In this document: piece after piece, positions 15,364 to 22,949 of the stretch
Position numbering within the stretch: the stretch's first letter is position 1
Layout of the letters: each line of letters begins with the position of its first letter
Assembly: GCF_004799445.1 (NCBI RefSeq)
Contig: NZ_SSNA01000210.1
Span: 1-36,815, forward strand
DNA length: 36,815 bases
Direction of reading: 5' to 3'
From: Bradyrhizobium sp.
Lineage (GTDB): Bacteria > Pseudomonadota > Alphaproteobacteria > Rhizobiales > Xanthobacteraceae
The notes under the pieces: model-generated
The model's database searches: none
What the model was told of the DNA's origin: nothing
The model's input: the letters and a program-made list of their open reading frames with translations, nothing else
Made by a program: the position numbers and the translations under genes

Positions 15364-17372
15364 TGATGCATCGTCTCGAACAGTATCGGCGATTTCGTAC
15401 CCTGCTGATCGCCAATCGCGGCGAGATCGCAGTCCGTGTGATCCGCACCGCCAGGGCGATGGGCCTGCGCACGGTTGCGGTTTATTCCGAGGCGGACCGC
15501 GACGCGATGCATGTGGCGATGGCCGATGAGGCGGTGCTGCTCGGGCCGGCGCGGGCGCGCGACAGCTATCTCAACATCGAGCGCGTGATCGAAGCGGCGC
15601 GCAAGAGCGGCGCCGATGCCGTGCATCCCGGCTACGGATTCCTGTCCGAGAGCGCCGAATTCGCGGCGGCCTGTCTCGATGCGGGTCTGGTATTCGTCGG
15701 TCCGACCGCGGCCATGATCAGGCTGATGGGTTCGAAATCGGGCTCCAAATTGTTGATGGAGCGAGCCGGCGTCCCGCTGGTGCCGGGCTATCACGGTGAA
15801 GCCCAGGACGACGCGACATTGGCCGCCGCGGCCGAAAAAGTCGGTTTTCCCCTGCTGGTAAAGGCGTCCGCCGGCGGCGGCGGACGCGGTATGCGCATTG
15901 TGCGCTCGCCAAGCGAACTTGCACCCGCGGTTGTCAGCGCCAAGCGCGAGGCCAAGGCCGCGTTCGGTGACGATCGCATGCTGATCGAAAAATTCGTCGA
16001 AAACCCGCGCCATATCGAAGTGCAGATCATCGGCGACAGTCACGGCAATCTGCTGTCGCTGTTCGAGCGCGAATGCACGTTGCAGCGCCGCCATCAGAAG
16101 GTGATCGAGGAAGCGCCGTCGCCGACACTTGATGCGGCCCAGCGCGCGGCGGTTTGTGCGGCGGCACGCAAGGCGGCCGCGGCCGTCGACTATGTCGGCG
16201 CCGGCACCATTGAGTTTGTCTCCAACGGCAAGGACGTATTCTTCATCGAAATGAACACCCGCCTGCAGGTCGAGCATCCCGTGACCGAACTGATCACGGG
16301 CATCGATCTGGTGGAATGGCAGTTGCGCGTAGCCTTTGGCGAGAGGTTGCCTTTGACGCAGGACCAGATCGTGCTCAACGGTCACGCCATCGAGGCGCGG
16401 GTCTATGCGGAAAATCCGTACAGGAATTTCATGCCTTCGGTCGGCAAGATACGTACCTGGCACATGCCGGACCCGTCGAACGGTCTGCGGGTCGATGCCG
16501 GTTATCGCCAGGGCGATGCGGTCTCCCCGCACTACGACGCCATGCTGGCCAAGGTGATCGCCTGGGCGCCGACCCGGGACGCTGCGATCAATCGGCTCAA
16601 TCGCGGGCTTGAGGAATCCGACGTGCGGGGCGTCGTCACCAACATTCCGTTCCTGGCGGCGCTGGTCACCCACCCGGACGTGCGCGCCAACGCGATCGAT
16701 ACCGGCTTCATCGAACGCGAATTGAAGCACCTGACACCGGCCGCTCCGGCGCCGCACGATCTTGAACTGGGCGCTGCGGTTGCAGCGATTCTCGGCGAAG
16801 AGGCGAAGGCGGCCGGCGCGGACGCGCATTCACCCTGGCGCACCGCCGGCTGGATGCCGGTCGGCCGCCGGCAGCGGGTGTTTACGTTCCGCTACGGGCA
16901 GGGGAGCGAACAGCAGGTGAGCCTGAACTATGGCAATGGTCCGGCGACACTGGCAATCGGCGAGCGCGAAATCGCCTTCACGGCCGCACCCAACCTCGCC
17001 GGCGGCATTGATCTCACGCTGCACGGCATCAAATCCCATGTCGTGGCCGTGGTGGAAGGCCATGAATTATATTTGCGAACCCGCAACGGCCGCTTCGACC
17101 TGCATTGGGTCGACCCTTTCGGTGGCGACGACGAGGAGCAGGTCGGCGAAGACAAGATCGTCGCGCCGCTGCCGGGCACGGTCGTGGCGTTGCTGGCCGA
17201 GGTGGGCGCGCATCTGGAAAAAGGCGCGCCGATTCTCACACTCGAAGTGATGAAGATGGAGCAGACTTTGCGCGCACCGTTTGCGGGCGTGCTGAAACTG
17301 ATAAAATGCAAGGTCGGCGATATCGTGCAGGAAGGCGTCGAACTCGCCGAAATCGAGCCGGCAGCCGGATAA
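15363..17372 (+). CDS. liuD: Methylcrotonyl-CoA carboxylase, biotin carboxylase/carrier (alpha) subunit
   Basis: The 669-aa protein carries, in order, a biotin carboxylase domain (from RTLLIANRGEIAVRVIRTA, with the ATP-grasp loop GGGGRGMRIV and 'FIEMNTRLQVEHPVTE'), a linker domain of the methylcrotonyl type, and a C-terminal biotinyl domain. The biotin site is EVMKMEQ with Lys631 as the modified residue. It uses ATP and bicarbonate to carboxylate biotin, which the beta subunit then uses. I place the start at the ATG at 15363, which overlaps the upstream stop as TGATG; a GTG at 15360 and a second ATG at 15366 are alternatives. Overlap implies translational coupling, fitting a fixed alpha-beta ratio. 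Confidence 0.93.
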   Translation: MMHRLEQYRRFRTLLIANRGEIAVRVIRTARAMGLRTVAVYSEADRDAMHVAMADEAVLLGPARARDSYLNIERVIEAARKSGADAVHPGYGFLSESAEFAAACLDAGLVFVGPTAAMIRLMGSKSGSKLLMERAGVPLVPGYHGEAQDDATLAAAAEKVGFPLLVKASAGGGGRGMRIVRSPSELAPAVVSAKREAKAAFGDDRMLIEKFVENPRHIEVQIIGDSHGNLLSLFERECTLQRRHQKVIEEAPSPTLDAAQRAAVCAAARKAAAAVDYVGAGTIEFVSNGKDVFFIEMNTRLQVEHPVTELITGIDLVEWQLRVAFGERLPLTQDQIVLNGHAIEARVYAENPYRNFMPSVGKIRTWHMPDPSNGLRVDAGYRQGDAVSPHYDAMLAKVIAWAPTRDAAINRLNRGLEESDVRGVVTNIPFLAALVTHPDVRANAIDTGFIERELKHLTPAAPAPHDLELGAAVAAILGEEAKAAGADAHSPWRTAGWMPVGRRQRVFTFRYGQGSEQQVSLNYGNGPATLAIGEREIAFTAAPNLAGGIDLTLHGIKSHVVAVVEGHELYLRTRNGRFDLHWVDPFGGDDEEQVGEDKIVAPLPGTVVALLAEVGAHLEKGAPILTLEVMKMEQTLRAPFAGVLKLIKCKVGDIVQEGVELAEIEPAAG

Positions 17373-17379
17373 GATCGAC

Positions 17380-18288
17380 ATGAATGACCAGGTGCGCATC
17401 GTCGAAGTCGGCCCGCGCGACGGCCTTCAAAACGAGAAGACGCCGGTCAGCATCGCCGCGCGCATCGCGTTTATCGAGGCGCTGGTCGGCGCCGGGCTGC
17501 ATACCGTCGAAGTCGGGGCCTTTGTGTCGCCGAAGGCTATCCCGCAAATGGTCGGCTCGGATCAGGTGTTGCGGGGTGTCAATCATCACCCCGACAGCGA
17601 ATTCCATGTGCTGGTGCCTAACGAAAAAGGCTACGACGCCGCGCGCGCGGCCGGCGCTACGGTGATCGCGGTGTTTGCTTCGGCTTCCGAGGGCTTTTCG
17701 CGCGCCAACATCAATTGCTCGGTCGCCGAATCGATCGAGCGCTTCAAGCCGGTTGTGAACCGAGCCAAGGCCGACGGCATCAAGGTGCGCGGCTACATCT
17801 CCTGCGTATTGGGCTGCCCCTATGACGGCGAGGTGAAGCCGCAGGCGGTAGTGGATGTCGCCAGGACGCTGTGGGAGTTCGGCTGCTACGAAGTCTCGCT
17901 CGGCGACACCATCGGCGTCGGCACGCCGGTAAAGGCCCGACAGTTATTGCGTGCCGTGGCCGGCACTGTGCCGATCGCCCATCTGGCAATGCATTTCCAC
18001 GACACCTACGGCCAGGCGCTCGCCAATCTCTATGCAGGGATGGAGGAGGGCGCCCGGGTGATCGATTCCGCGGCAGGCGGCCTCGGCGGCTGTCCCTACG
18101 CGCCCGGGGCTACCGGCAACGTCGCGACCGAGGACGTGGTCTACATGCTGGAGGGCATGGGCATCGCCACCGGCGTCGACATGGCAAGACTGGTGGCGGC
18201 CACCAACGAGATCAGCAAGCTGATCGGCCGGCCGCCGGTGAGCCGCGTGGCGGCGGCGATCAATGCGAAGAGGCGAGTAGCGAATTAG
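17380..18288 (+). CDS. liuE: Hydroxymethylglutaryl-CoA lyase
   Basis: The 302-aa TIM-barrel lyase cleaves HMG-CoA to acetyl-CoA and acetoacetate, the last step of leucine catabolism. The N-terminal 'VEVGPRDGLQNEK' (residues ~8-20) holds the metal-binding Asp and substrate-binding Arg. The catalytic cysteine is Cys238 in GLGGCPYAPGATGN, and 'HFHDTYGQALAN' supplies metal-binding histidines. Length and motifs are standard for the bacterial enzyme. The ATG lies 7 nt after the carboxylase stop, so it is the third gene of the operon. Everything needed for activity is visible. Confidence 0.93.
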   Translation: MNDQVRIVEVGPRDGLQNEKTPVSIAARIAFIEALVGAGLHTVEVGAFVSPKAIPQMVGSDQVLRGVNHHPDSEFHVLVPNEKGYDAARAAGATVIAVFASASEGFSRANINCSVAESIERFKPVVNRAKADGIKVRGYISCVLGCPYDGEVKPQAVVDVARTLWEFGCYEVSLGDTIGVGTPVKARQLLRAVAGTVPIAHLAMHFHDTYGQALANLYAGMEEGARVIDSAAGGLGGCPYAPGATGNVATEDVVYMLEGMGIATGVDMARLVAATNEISKLIGRPPVSRVAAAINAKRRVAN

Positions 18289-18295
18289 CCCCCGG

Positions 18296-18408
18296 CGTCA
18301 TTGCGAGCCAACGGGTCGCGCGAACGCGCGCCCGATGACCGGCTCCGCGAAGCAATCCATGCCACGGCAAAATGGATTGCTTCGCCGCTAACGCTCCTCG
18401 CAATGACG
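18296..18408. repeat. Intergenic palindromic repeat element (~113 bp)
   Basis: Outer arms CGTCATTGCGAG and CTCGCAATGACG are perfectly complementary, and inner arms GCGAAGCAATCCAT (18347-18360) and ATGGATTGCTTCGC (18372-18385) pair perfectly too. The whole element could form one long branched hairpin. I recognise it as a type widely scattered between genes in Bradyrhizobium and Rhodopseudomonas. It lies between the convergent leucine and TRAP operons and may terminate transcription from both sides. Confidence 0.85.
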
Positions 18409-18429
18409 AATTCCAAGAGCGGCGCCCGC

Positions 18430-19788
18430 TCACCGTCCCCCGTCCGGCCCCATCACCAGATCGGGGAGGTAAGTCGAAATACCCGGCACGAAGCAAAGCA
18501 CCAGAACCGCCAGCATCATCAGCAGCACGAACGGCAGCGTGCCCCAGATCACGTCGCGCAGGGGAATATCGGGGGCGACGTTGCGGATGACAAAGATGTT
18601 CAGCCCCACCGGCGGATGAATGAGCCCCATCTCCATCACGATGGTCATGACGATCCCGAACCAGATGATGTCGAAGTTGGCCGCGCGCAGCGGCGGCAGG
18701 ATGATCGGCGCGGTCATCAGGATGATCGACACCGGCGGCAGGAAGAAACCGAGGATCACGACCAGCACGAGAATGGCCAACAGTAATTCCCAGCGCGGCA
18801 GGTGCATGGCGACAATGGATTCCGCGGCCGATTGCGAGATGTGCAGATAACTCATGACGTAGGAATACAACAGCGACATGCCGATGATCATCATCAGCAT
18901 GGTGGATTCGCGGATCGTCGACTTCAGGATCGGCGCGAGATCGGAAGGCCGCCACACGCTGTAGATCAGCGCGATCAGCACCAGCGCGAGCAGCCCGCCG
19001 AGGCCTGCGGTTTCCGACGGCGTCGCATAGCCGCCGTAGAGCGCGATCATTACTCCCGTCAGCAACAGCACGAACGGCAGCACCCGCGGCAGCACGTTGA
19101 AGCGCTCTGCCATGGTAAACTCGTCGCGGGTCAGGATCGCCGCCGTGGTGCCGGTCTTGGCGTAAAGCGCGCTCGCGGCCGCATACTCCTTGCGAAAGCG
19201 GATCACCGCATAGGTGCCGAACAGCGTGACCAGCAGCAGGCCGGGTCCGATGCCGGCAAGGAACAGCCGTCCGAGCGACTTTTCGGCGGCGACGGCGAAC
19301 AGGATCATGGTGATGGAGGGCGGCAGCAGGATCCCGAGCGTGCCGCCGGCGGCGATGATGCCGGCCGCGAAACCGCCGGAATAGCCGCGTTTGCGCATCT
19401 CGGGGATGCCGGCGGAGCCGATCGCCGAGCAGGTGGCGGGCGACGACCCGGCCATCGCTGCGAACAAGGCGCAGGCAAACACGTTGGCGACGCCGAGCCC
19501 GCCGGGCACGCGGTGCAGCCAGGCATGCAGCGCCGAATACAGGTCCTGGCCGGCGCGGGACTTGCCGATCGCGGCACCCTTCAAGATGAAGAGCGGGATC
19601 GACAAAAGCGTGATCGAGGCCATTTCCTCATAGACATTCTGGGTCACGGTATCGAGCGATGCTGCGGGCATGTAGATGCCCATGAACACCACCGCGACGG
19701 CGCCGAGCGCGAACGCGATCGGCATGCCTGAAAACATCGCAAACAGCGTCGCGGCCCCGTAGCTGACGCCAATTCCGAATACCGTCAT
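18430..19788 (-). CDS. dctM: TRAP transporter large permease (DctM family)
   Basis: The 452-aa membrane protein is the large, transport-active subunit of a tripartite ATP-independent periplasmic transporter, an ion-driven importer of organic acids. About twelve hydrophobic helices are visible, with hallmark segments 'GMPIAFALGAVAVVF', 'FILKGAAIGKSRAGQDLY', 'AAMAGSSPATCSAIGSAGIPEM' and 'GLIHPPVGLNIFVI'. The ATG at 19788 is preferred because it overlaps the small permease stop (ATGA) and gives the normal N-terminus MTVFGIG; an upstream extension is not family-like. It is the last gene of a three-gene DctP-DctQ-DctM unit and convergent with the leucine operon. Confidence 0.92.
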   Translation of the reverse strand: MTVFGIGVSYGAATLFAMFSGMPIAFALGAVAVVFMGIYMPAASLDTVTQNVYEEMASITLLSIPLFILKGAAIGKSRAGQDLYSALHAWLHRVPGGLGVANVFACALFAAMAGSSPATCSAIGSAGIPEMRKRGYSGGFAAGIIAAGGTLGILLPPSITMILFAVAAEKSLGRLFLAGIGPGLLLVTLFGTYAVIRFRKEYAAASALYAKTGTTAAILTRDEFTMAERFNVLPRVLPFVLLLTGVMIALYGGYATPSETAGLGGLLALVLIALIYSVWRPSDLAPILKSTIRESTMLMMIIGMSLLYSYVMSYLHISQSAAESIVAMHLPRWELLLAILVLVVILGFFLPPVSIILMTAPIILPPLRAANFDIIWFGIVMTIVMEMGLIHPPVGLNIFVIRNVAPDIPLRDVIWGTLPFVLLMMLAVLVLCFVPGISTYLPDLVMGPDGGR

Positions 19789-20339
19789 CGACGCGCCGCC
19801 CCAAAGATCGGAATGATGATCTGCAACAGGATCTGCAAACACAACAGGGTCATGCCTGACGCCATCAGGGCGTAGGGGATCGCCAGCGGCGGCGACCACA
19901 TCGAATTCGAGACCTGACCGTCAACCCAGGCCTCGTGCGCCAGCGTCCAGGATTTCCAGGCGAAGAACGCGCAGAACAGCAGGCTCGCAACATCGACCAG
20001 CCACAGCCTGATCCGGTTGACCGTCGGCGACAGCAGCCCGACAAAGGCCTCGATGCCGATATGGCCGCGCTGCTGCTGCACATAGGCCGACGTCATGAAC
20101 GTCGCGCCCACCAGAAGAAATACCGCCGCCTCATCCTGCCAATAATTCGGGCTGTGGAACAAGGCGCGTCCGAGCACGCTGTCGCTGAGGATCGCGCAGG
20201 CCGAAATCAGCGCGATCGCTGCGAAAACGACGATGATGTTGTTGCACCACGAAAGCGCGCGTTCGAACGCCGCGACGAGCCCGTTGCCCGTCGCGGTTGC
20301 CAGCCGGCTCTTTTGATCCGGAAGCGGACCATGCATCAT
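19785..20339 (-). CDS. dctQ: TRAP transporter small permease (DctQ family)
   Basis: The 184-aa protein has four predicted membrane helices, as in DctQ subunits that dock the large permease. Typical segments are 'NYWQDEAAVFLLVGATFMTSAYVQQQRGHIGIEAFVGLL' (abbreviated here), which contains the family's conserved Trp-x-Glu-like motif and 'GHIGIE'. The start ATG at 20339 overlaps the stop of the binding-protein gene by 4 nt, and its own stop overlaps the dctM start by 4 nt, so all three are coupled. The longer frame upstream lies inside the binding-protein gene. The extended N-terminus (~35 residues before the first helix) is somewhat long. Confidence 0.88.
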   Translation of the reverse strand: MMHGPLPDQKSRLATATGNGLVAAFERALSWCNNIIVVFAAIALISACAILSDSVLGRALFHSPNYWQDEAAVFLLVGATFMTSAYVQQQRGHIGIEAFVGLLSPTVNRIRLWLVDVASLLFCAFFAWKSWTLAHEAWVDGQVSNSMWSPPLAIPYALMASGMTLLCLQILLQIIIPIFGAARR

Positions 20340-21358
20340 GCTGAGACGTCGGATGCGAGTTTCAGCAAGTTGGCTGACATCGCAGTTTTCGCGCCATAGT
20401 CCTTCCATGCGGTGTCGCGGGCGATGTCGCGCCATTTCGCCACCGTTGCCGCGTCAAGCTCGCTGACCTTGGCGCCGGCCTTGGCGTAGACCTTCGAAAC
20501 CTCGGCGTCGTCGTCCTGGGCGCCTTTCCGGCCGAAAGCTTCCAGCTCTTTGCCGAGAGTCAGAATGATGTCCTGATGATTTTTCGGCAAGCCGTCGAAG
20601 ATCGACTTCGACATCAACAGCGGTTCCAGCATGAACCAGTAGGAAGCTTTCGCACCTGACGTCAGCGCTTTCGAGACTTCCTCGAGCCGGAATGAAATCA
20701 GGCTGGTGGAGGAGGTGAGGCCGGCGTCGCAGGCGCCGGTCTGCATCGAGGCGTAAAGTTCGTTTGACGGTACCGACAGCACGGCGGCACCCGCCGTTTG
20801 CAGCACCATGTCCATTTCCCGTGAGCCGCCGCGCACCTTCATTCCCTTGGCATCTTCCGGGGCGAAAATGAGGCGCGAACGGCTGGCGACGCCGCCGGCC
20901 TGCCAGACCCAGCTCAGGATGATGATGCCTTTGTCGGCGAGGAAGTCGGCGAGCGACTTGCCGACCGGATTTTTCTTCCAGCTCATGCCCTGGTCGTAGG
21001 TCGAAACCAGGCCGGGCATCAGGGCGATATTGGTCTCCGGCAATTCGCCGCCGGCATAGGGCAGCGGATACAGGCTGATATCCAGAGCGCCTTTGCGCAT
21101 CGCCGAGAACTGCGCGTTGGTCTTGATCAGTGAGGAATTCGGGTAGACCTCGGCGGCAATTTCGCCGCCGCTGCGTTTGGCCACTTCGGCGGCGAACACA
21201 CGGCATAGCCGATCGCGGAAATCGCCCTTATCGATCGTTCCGCCGGGAAATTGATGCGATATTTTAAGGGTTGTGGCGGCCTGGGCCGTGCCGGTCCCAA
21301 AACGCAGAATGGCCGGCGCGGCAAGCGTTGATACAAGGATGTGGCGACGCGTGAACAT
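20336..21358 (-). CDS. dctP: TRAP transporter solute-binding protein (DctP family)
   Basis: The 340-aa periplasmic receptor has an export signal (MFTRRHILVSTLAAPAILRF, ending TAQA) with a twin-Arg-like TRRHIL start. The mature part shows the family pattern: 'LKISHQFPGG' at the N-terminus, 'GALDISLYPLPYAGGELPE', 'EDAKGMKVRGGSREMDMVL' containing the carboxylate-binding Arg, and 'VPSNELYASMQTGACDAGLTSS'. The ligand cannot be read from sequence; most DctP proteins bind monocarboxylates or related organic anions. A GGGAGGGG ribosome binding site precedes the ATG. It heads the TRAP operon, with a plausible promoter at 21478-21506. Confidence 0.9.
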   Translation of the reverse strand: MFTRRHILVSTLAAPAILRFGTGTAQAATTLKISHQFPGGTIDKGDFRDRLCRVFAAEVAKRSGGEIAAEVYPNSSLIKTNAQFSAMRKGALDISLYPLPYAGGELPETNIALMPGLVSTYDQGMSWKKNPVGKSLADFLADKGIIILSWVWQAGGVASRSRLIFAPEDAKGMKVRGGSREMDMVLQTAGAAVLSVPSNELYASMQTGACDAGLTSSTSLISFRLEEVSKALTSGAKASYWFMLEPLLMSKSIFDGLPKNHQDIILTLGKELEAFGRKGAQDDDAEVSKVYAKAGAKVSELDAATVAKWRDIARDTAWKDYGAKTAMSANLLKLASDVSA

Positions 21359-21477
21359 GATACCCCTCCCTGGGCGATAAATACCGGATCATCGGCCGAC
21401 GCCGACGGCGTCCTGGCCTTTCCTTGCCCCAATTCTCTCCAATCTGAAATCTGAAAGTTTGATGGCTCGGGCGGGGC

Positions 21478-21506
21478 TTATATTGGTGCGCTGCGAACTG
21501 TGGCAA
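21478..21506 (-). promoter_or_regulatory. Probable sigma-70-type promoter of the TRAP operon
   Basis: On the minus strand TTGCCA (21506-21501) and ATATAA (21483-21478) are separated by exactly 17 bp. Transcription would begin near 21471, about 110 nt before the binding-protein ATG. The rest of the 329-bp intergenic region (21359-21687) shows no gene. Confidence 0.45.
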
Positions 21507-21687
21507 AATTCGTGGGAACAAGCCCCCAACTTCACTTTTTTACGATTCACCGGTCCTGAACCGCAAGGTTAATACCTTTCATGCGGGCAAACTTTTTTTC
21601 GACCCCCGGTAACAAACGCGATCCCTGGAGCGTCCCTGTCACAGCGGCATACGTCGCTTTAACCATTTTCAAAAGGGATACCCACCA

Positions 21688-21921
21688 ATGACCATCAGCA
21701 CCCGTCTCGCGCTCGGAATTTCGGCTGCCGCTCTTTCGCTCAGCCTGGCGTTCGCCCCCGCTGCCTTCGCCCAGGATGCCATGAAGAAGGACGACGGCAT
21801 GAAGAAGGACACGATGTCCAAGGACACCATGAAGAAGGACGACGGCATGAAAAAGGACACCATGTCCAAGGACACCATGAAGAAAGACGACGGCATGAAG
21901 AAGGACAGCATGTCGAAGTAG
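21688..21921 (+). CDS. Secreted MxKDx pentapeptide-repeat protein
   Basis: The 77-aa product has a signal peptide (MTISTRLALGISAAALSLSL, cleaved after PAAFA or FAQ) followed entirely by repeats: M-KKDDG, M-KKDT, M-SKDT, three times, the last truncated. It matches the 'pentapeptide MxKDx repeat' family of small periplasmic proteins. The mature part is highly charged, Lys/Asp/Met rich and probably disordered; Met and Asp could bind metals such as copper, but no function is proven. GGGA lies upstream of the ATG. A stem-loop at 21941-21970 follows. It is monocistronic. Confidence 0.85.
   Translation: MTISTRLALGISAAALSLSLAFAPAAFAQDAMKKDDGMKKDTMSKDTMKKDDGMKKDTMSKDTMKKDDGMKKDSMSK
21781..21918 (+). 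repeat. 48-bp tandem repeat (2.9 copies) in the MxKDx protein gene
   Basis: The units start at 21781, 21829 and 21877 and differ by only a few synonymous or single changes, such as aagaag versus aaaaag. Each encodes 16 residues. Near-identity at the DNA level indicates recent duplication or gene conversion. Confidence 0.9.
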
Positions 21922-21940
21922 GCGCTGGTAGCATTCTGCG

Positions 21941-21970
21941 ACAGGCTCGCTCCGAACGGGGCGGGCCTGT
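21941..21970. terminator. Stem-loop terminator between convergent genes
   Basis: ACAGGCTCGCTCC and GGGGCGGGCCTGT pair over 13 bp (two G-U pairs) around a GAAC loop. It follows the repeat-protein gene by ~20 nt and precedes the convergent DUF6481 gene by ~35 nt. There is no T-tract, common for GC-rich genomes. Confidence 0.6.
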
Positions 21971-22005
21971 ACGCGTCAGGCGGGCACCCGGCCCGGATGC
22001 TTCAG

Positions 22006-22350
22006 CTATTTCCGCTTTTTCCGCGCCGCATAGCGTGCATCGCGCGCCGCCTTGCGTTCGGCCTCGAGCGCGGTCTCGCGGGCTGCAGCTTCTTCCTTTT
22101 CGCGGGCAAGCTGGGCCGCGGCGGCCAGAGCCGCCTCTTCGTCAAGACGCTTTTGCTCGGCCTTGGCGGCTTCGCGGACCAGCTTGGCCTTGGCGCGTTC
22201 GGCAGCCATGGCCTCACGCTCGGCCTGCCGCTGCTTGACCGCGGGATCGTCGGGGCCCGGCTGACTGCGAAACTTGTTCAGGATGTTTTTCCTGGCTTCC
22301 TGCGCCGCCTTCTGCCGGTCCGCGAAGCTAGGTTCCTTGAATCCACTCAT
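22006..22350 (-). CDS. DUF6481 family protein, Ala/Lys/Glu-rich
   Basis: The 114-aa product opens MSGFKEPSFADRQKAAQEAR, the signature of DUF6481 proteins of alphaproteobacteria, whose function is unknown. Residues ~40-114 are a continuous charged Ala/Glu/Lys/Arg helix, probably a coiled coil, ending in a basic AARKKRK tail that could bind nucleic acid. The ATG at 22350 is preferred over the frame opening at 22434 because family members start with MSGFKEP. A weak AAGG precedes it. No signal peptide is seen, so it is likely cytoplasmic. Confidence 0.8.
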   Translation of the reverse strand: MSGFKEPSFADRQKAAQEARKNILNKFRSQPGPDDPAVKQRQAEREAMAAERAKAKLVREAAKAEQKRLDEEAALAAAAQLAREKEEAAARETALEAERKAARDARYAARKKRK

Positions 22351-22583
22351 TGAACGGGCCTTGTCGCTTTCTTTTGGGTTGGAGACGATCGGATCTGCGG
22401 TCGCGTCGACCGCCCCTGAAAGGCACGCCCCCACGATCGAGAGCGGTGTACAGCCGCAGGCGGCCGGAAGCCACCAAAATAGGAAGTCGATGGCGCGGTT
22501 TGGTGATTATTTCCTTCCGGAAAGAAACACCATTCCGGTGGATTCCGCGCCCGACGACACGGTCCAGATGCCCCAAGGCGCGC

Positions 22584-22660
22584 TGGCGATCCCAGCAGGA
22601 TTCGAACCTGCAACCCACGGAGTAGAAATCCGTTACTCTATCCAGTTGAGCTATGGGACC
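22584..22660 (-). tRNA. tRNA-Arg (anticodon TCT)
   Basis: On the minus strand the cloverleaf is complete. The acceptor GGTCCCA pairs with TGGGATC with one G-T pair, the D-arm is AGCTCAACTGGATAGAGT, and the anticodon stem ACGGA/TCCGT holds the loop TTTCTAC, giving anticodon TCT at 22624-22626. The T-arm is GCAGG-TTCGAAT-CCTGC. The discriminator is G and CCA is encoded. It reads the AGA codon. Confidence 0.95.
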
Positions 22661-22818
22661 GTTGGCGGCTTTATACCATTGCCAATATGAAAAATCCGCA
22701 ACTCCGCCAACCCCGTTCCGAACCCTTTTCCCGGACCAACCGACAAAGCTGCAGCGGTGGACCATTGGCTTTGGCCCGCCGGTGACGCAATGCCGACCGC
22801 CGGCGGCTGTTGGCGCAT

Positions 22819-22848
22819 TTGACCGGTTCACTACGACAAATGTTGTAT
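22819..22848 (+). promoter_or_regulatory. Possible promoter of the alpha-2-macroglobulin/pbpC operon
   Basis: TTGACC (22819-22824) and TTGTAT (22843-22848) are 18 bp apart, about 100 nt before the ATG at 22950. The rest of 22661-22949 has no gene I can support. Confidence 0.35.
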
Positions 22849-22949
22849 GCGACCTTTTTGCACTTGTGTTCGGCGGCCATCAGTCCGTCACCTTTTAGCG
22901 CACTTTTGTTCGACACGCGGCCGTTGTCCGCGGCCCAGGGAGCTCCATC

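Noticed and set aside
15231..16829. Long minus-strand frame opposite the biotin carboxylase gene
   Set aside because: Antisense shadow; no motif and it spans two certain genes.
18296..18408. Structured non-coding RNA or riboswitch
   Set aside because: The arms are a simple palindrome known as a dispersed repeat, and it lies at 3' ends of both operons, not in a leader.
22350..22625. Plus-strand frame containing QQDSNLQP
   Set aside because: It runs antisense through tRNA-Arg and over the DUF6481 start; the same type of tRNA artefact.
22671..22916. Possible small minus-strand gene (MAAEHKCKKVAYNICR...) in the intergenic region before the macroglobulin gene
   Set aside because: There is an AGGTGA about 8 nt before an internal ATG, but the rest is basic and low in family-like features and I do not recognise it. 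It overlaps the candidate promoter of the macroglobulin gene.
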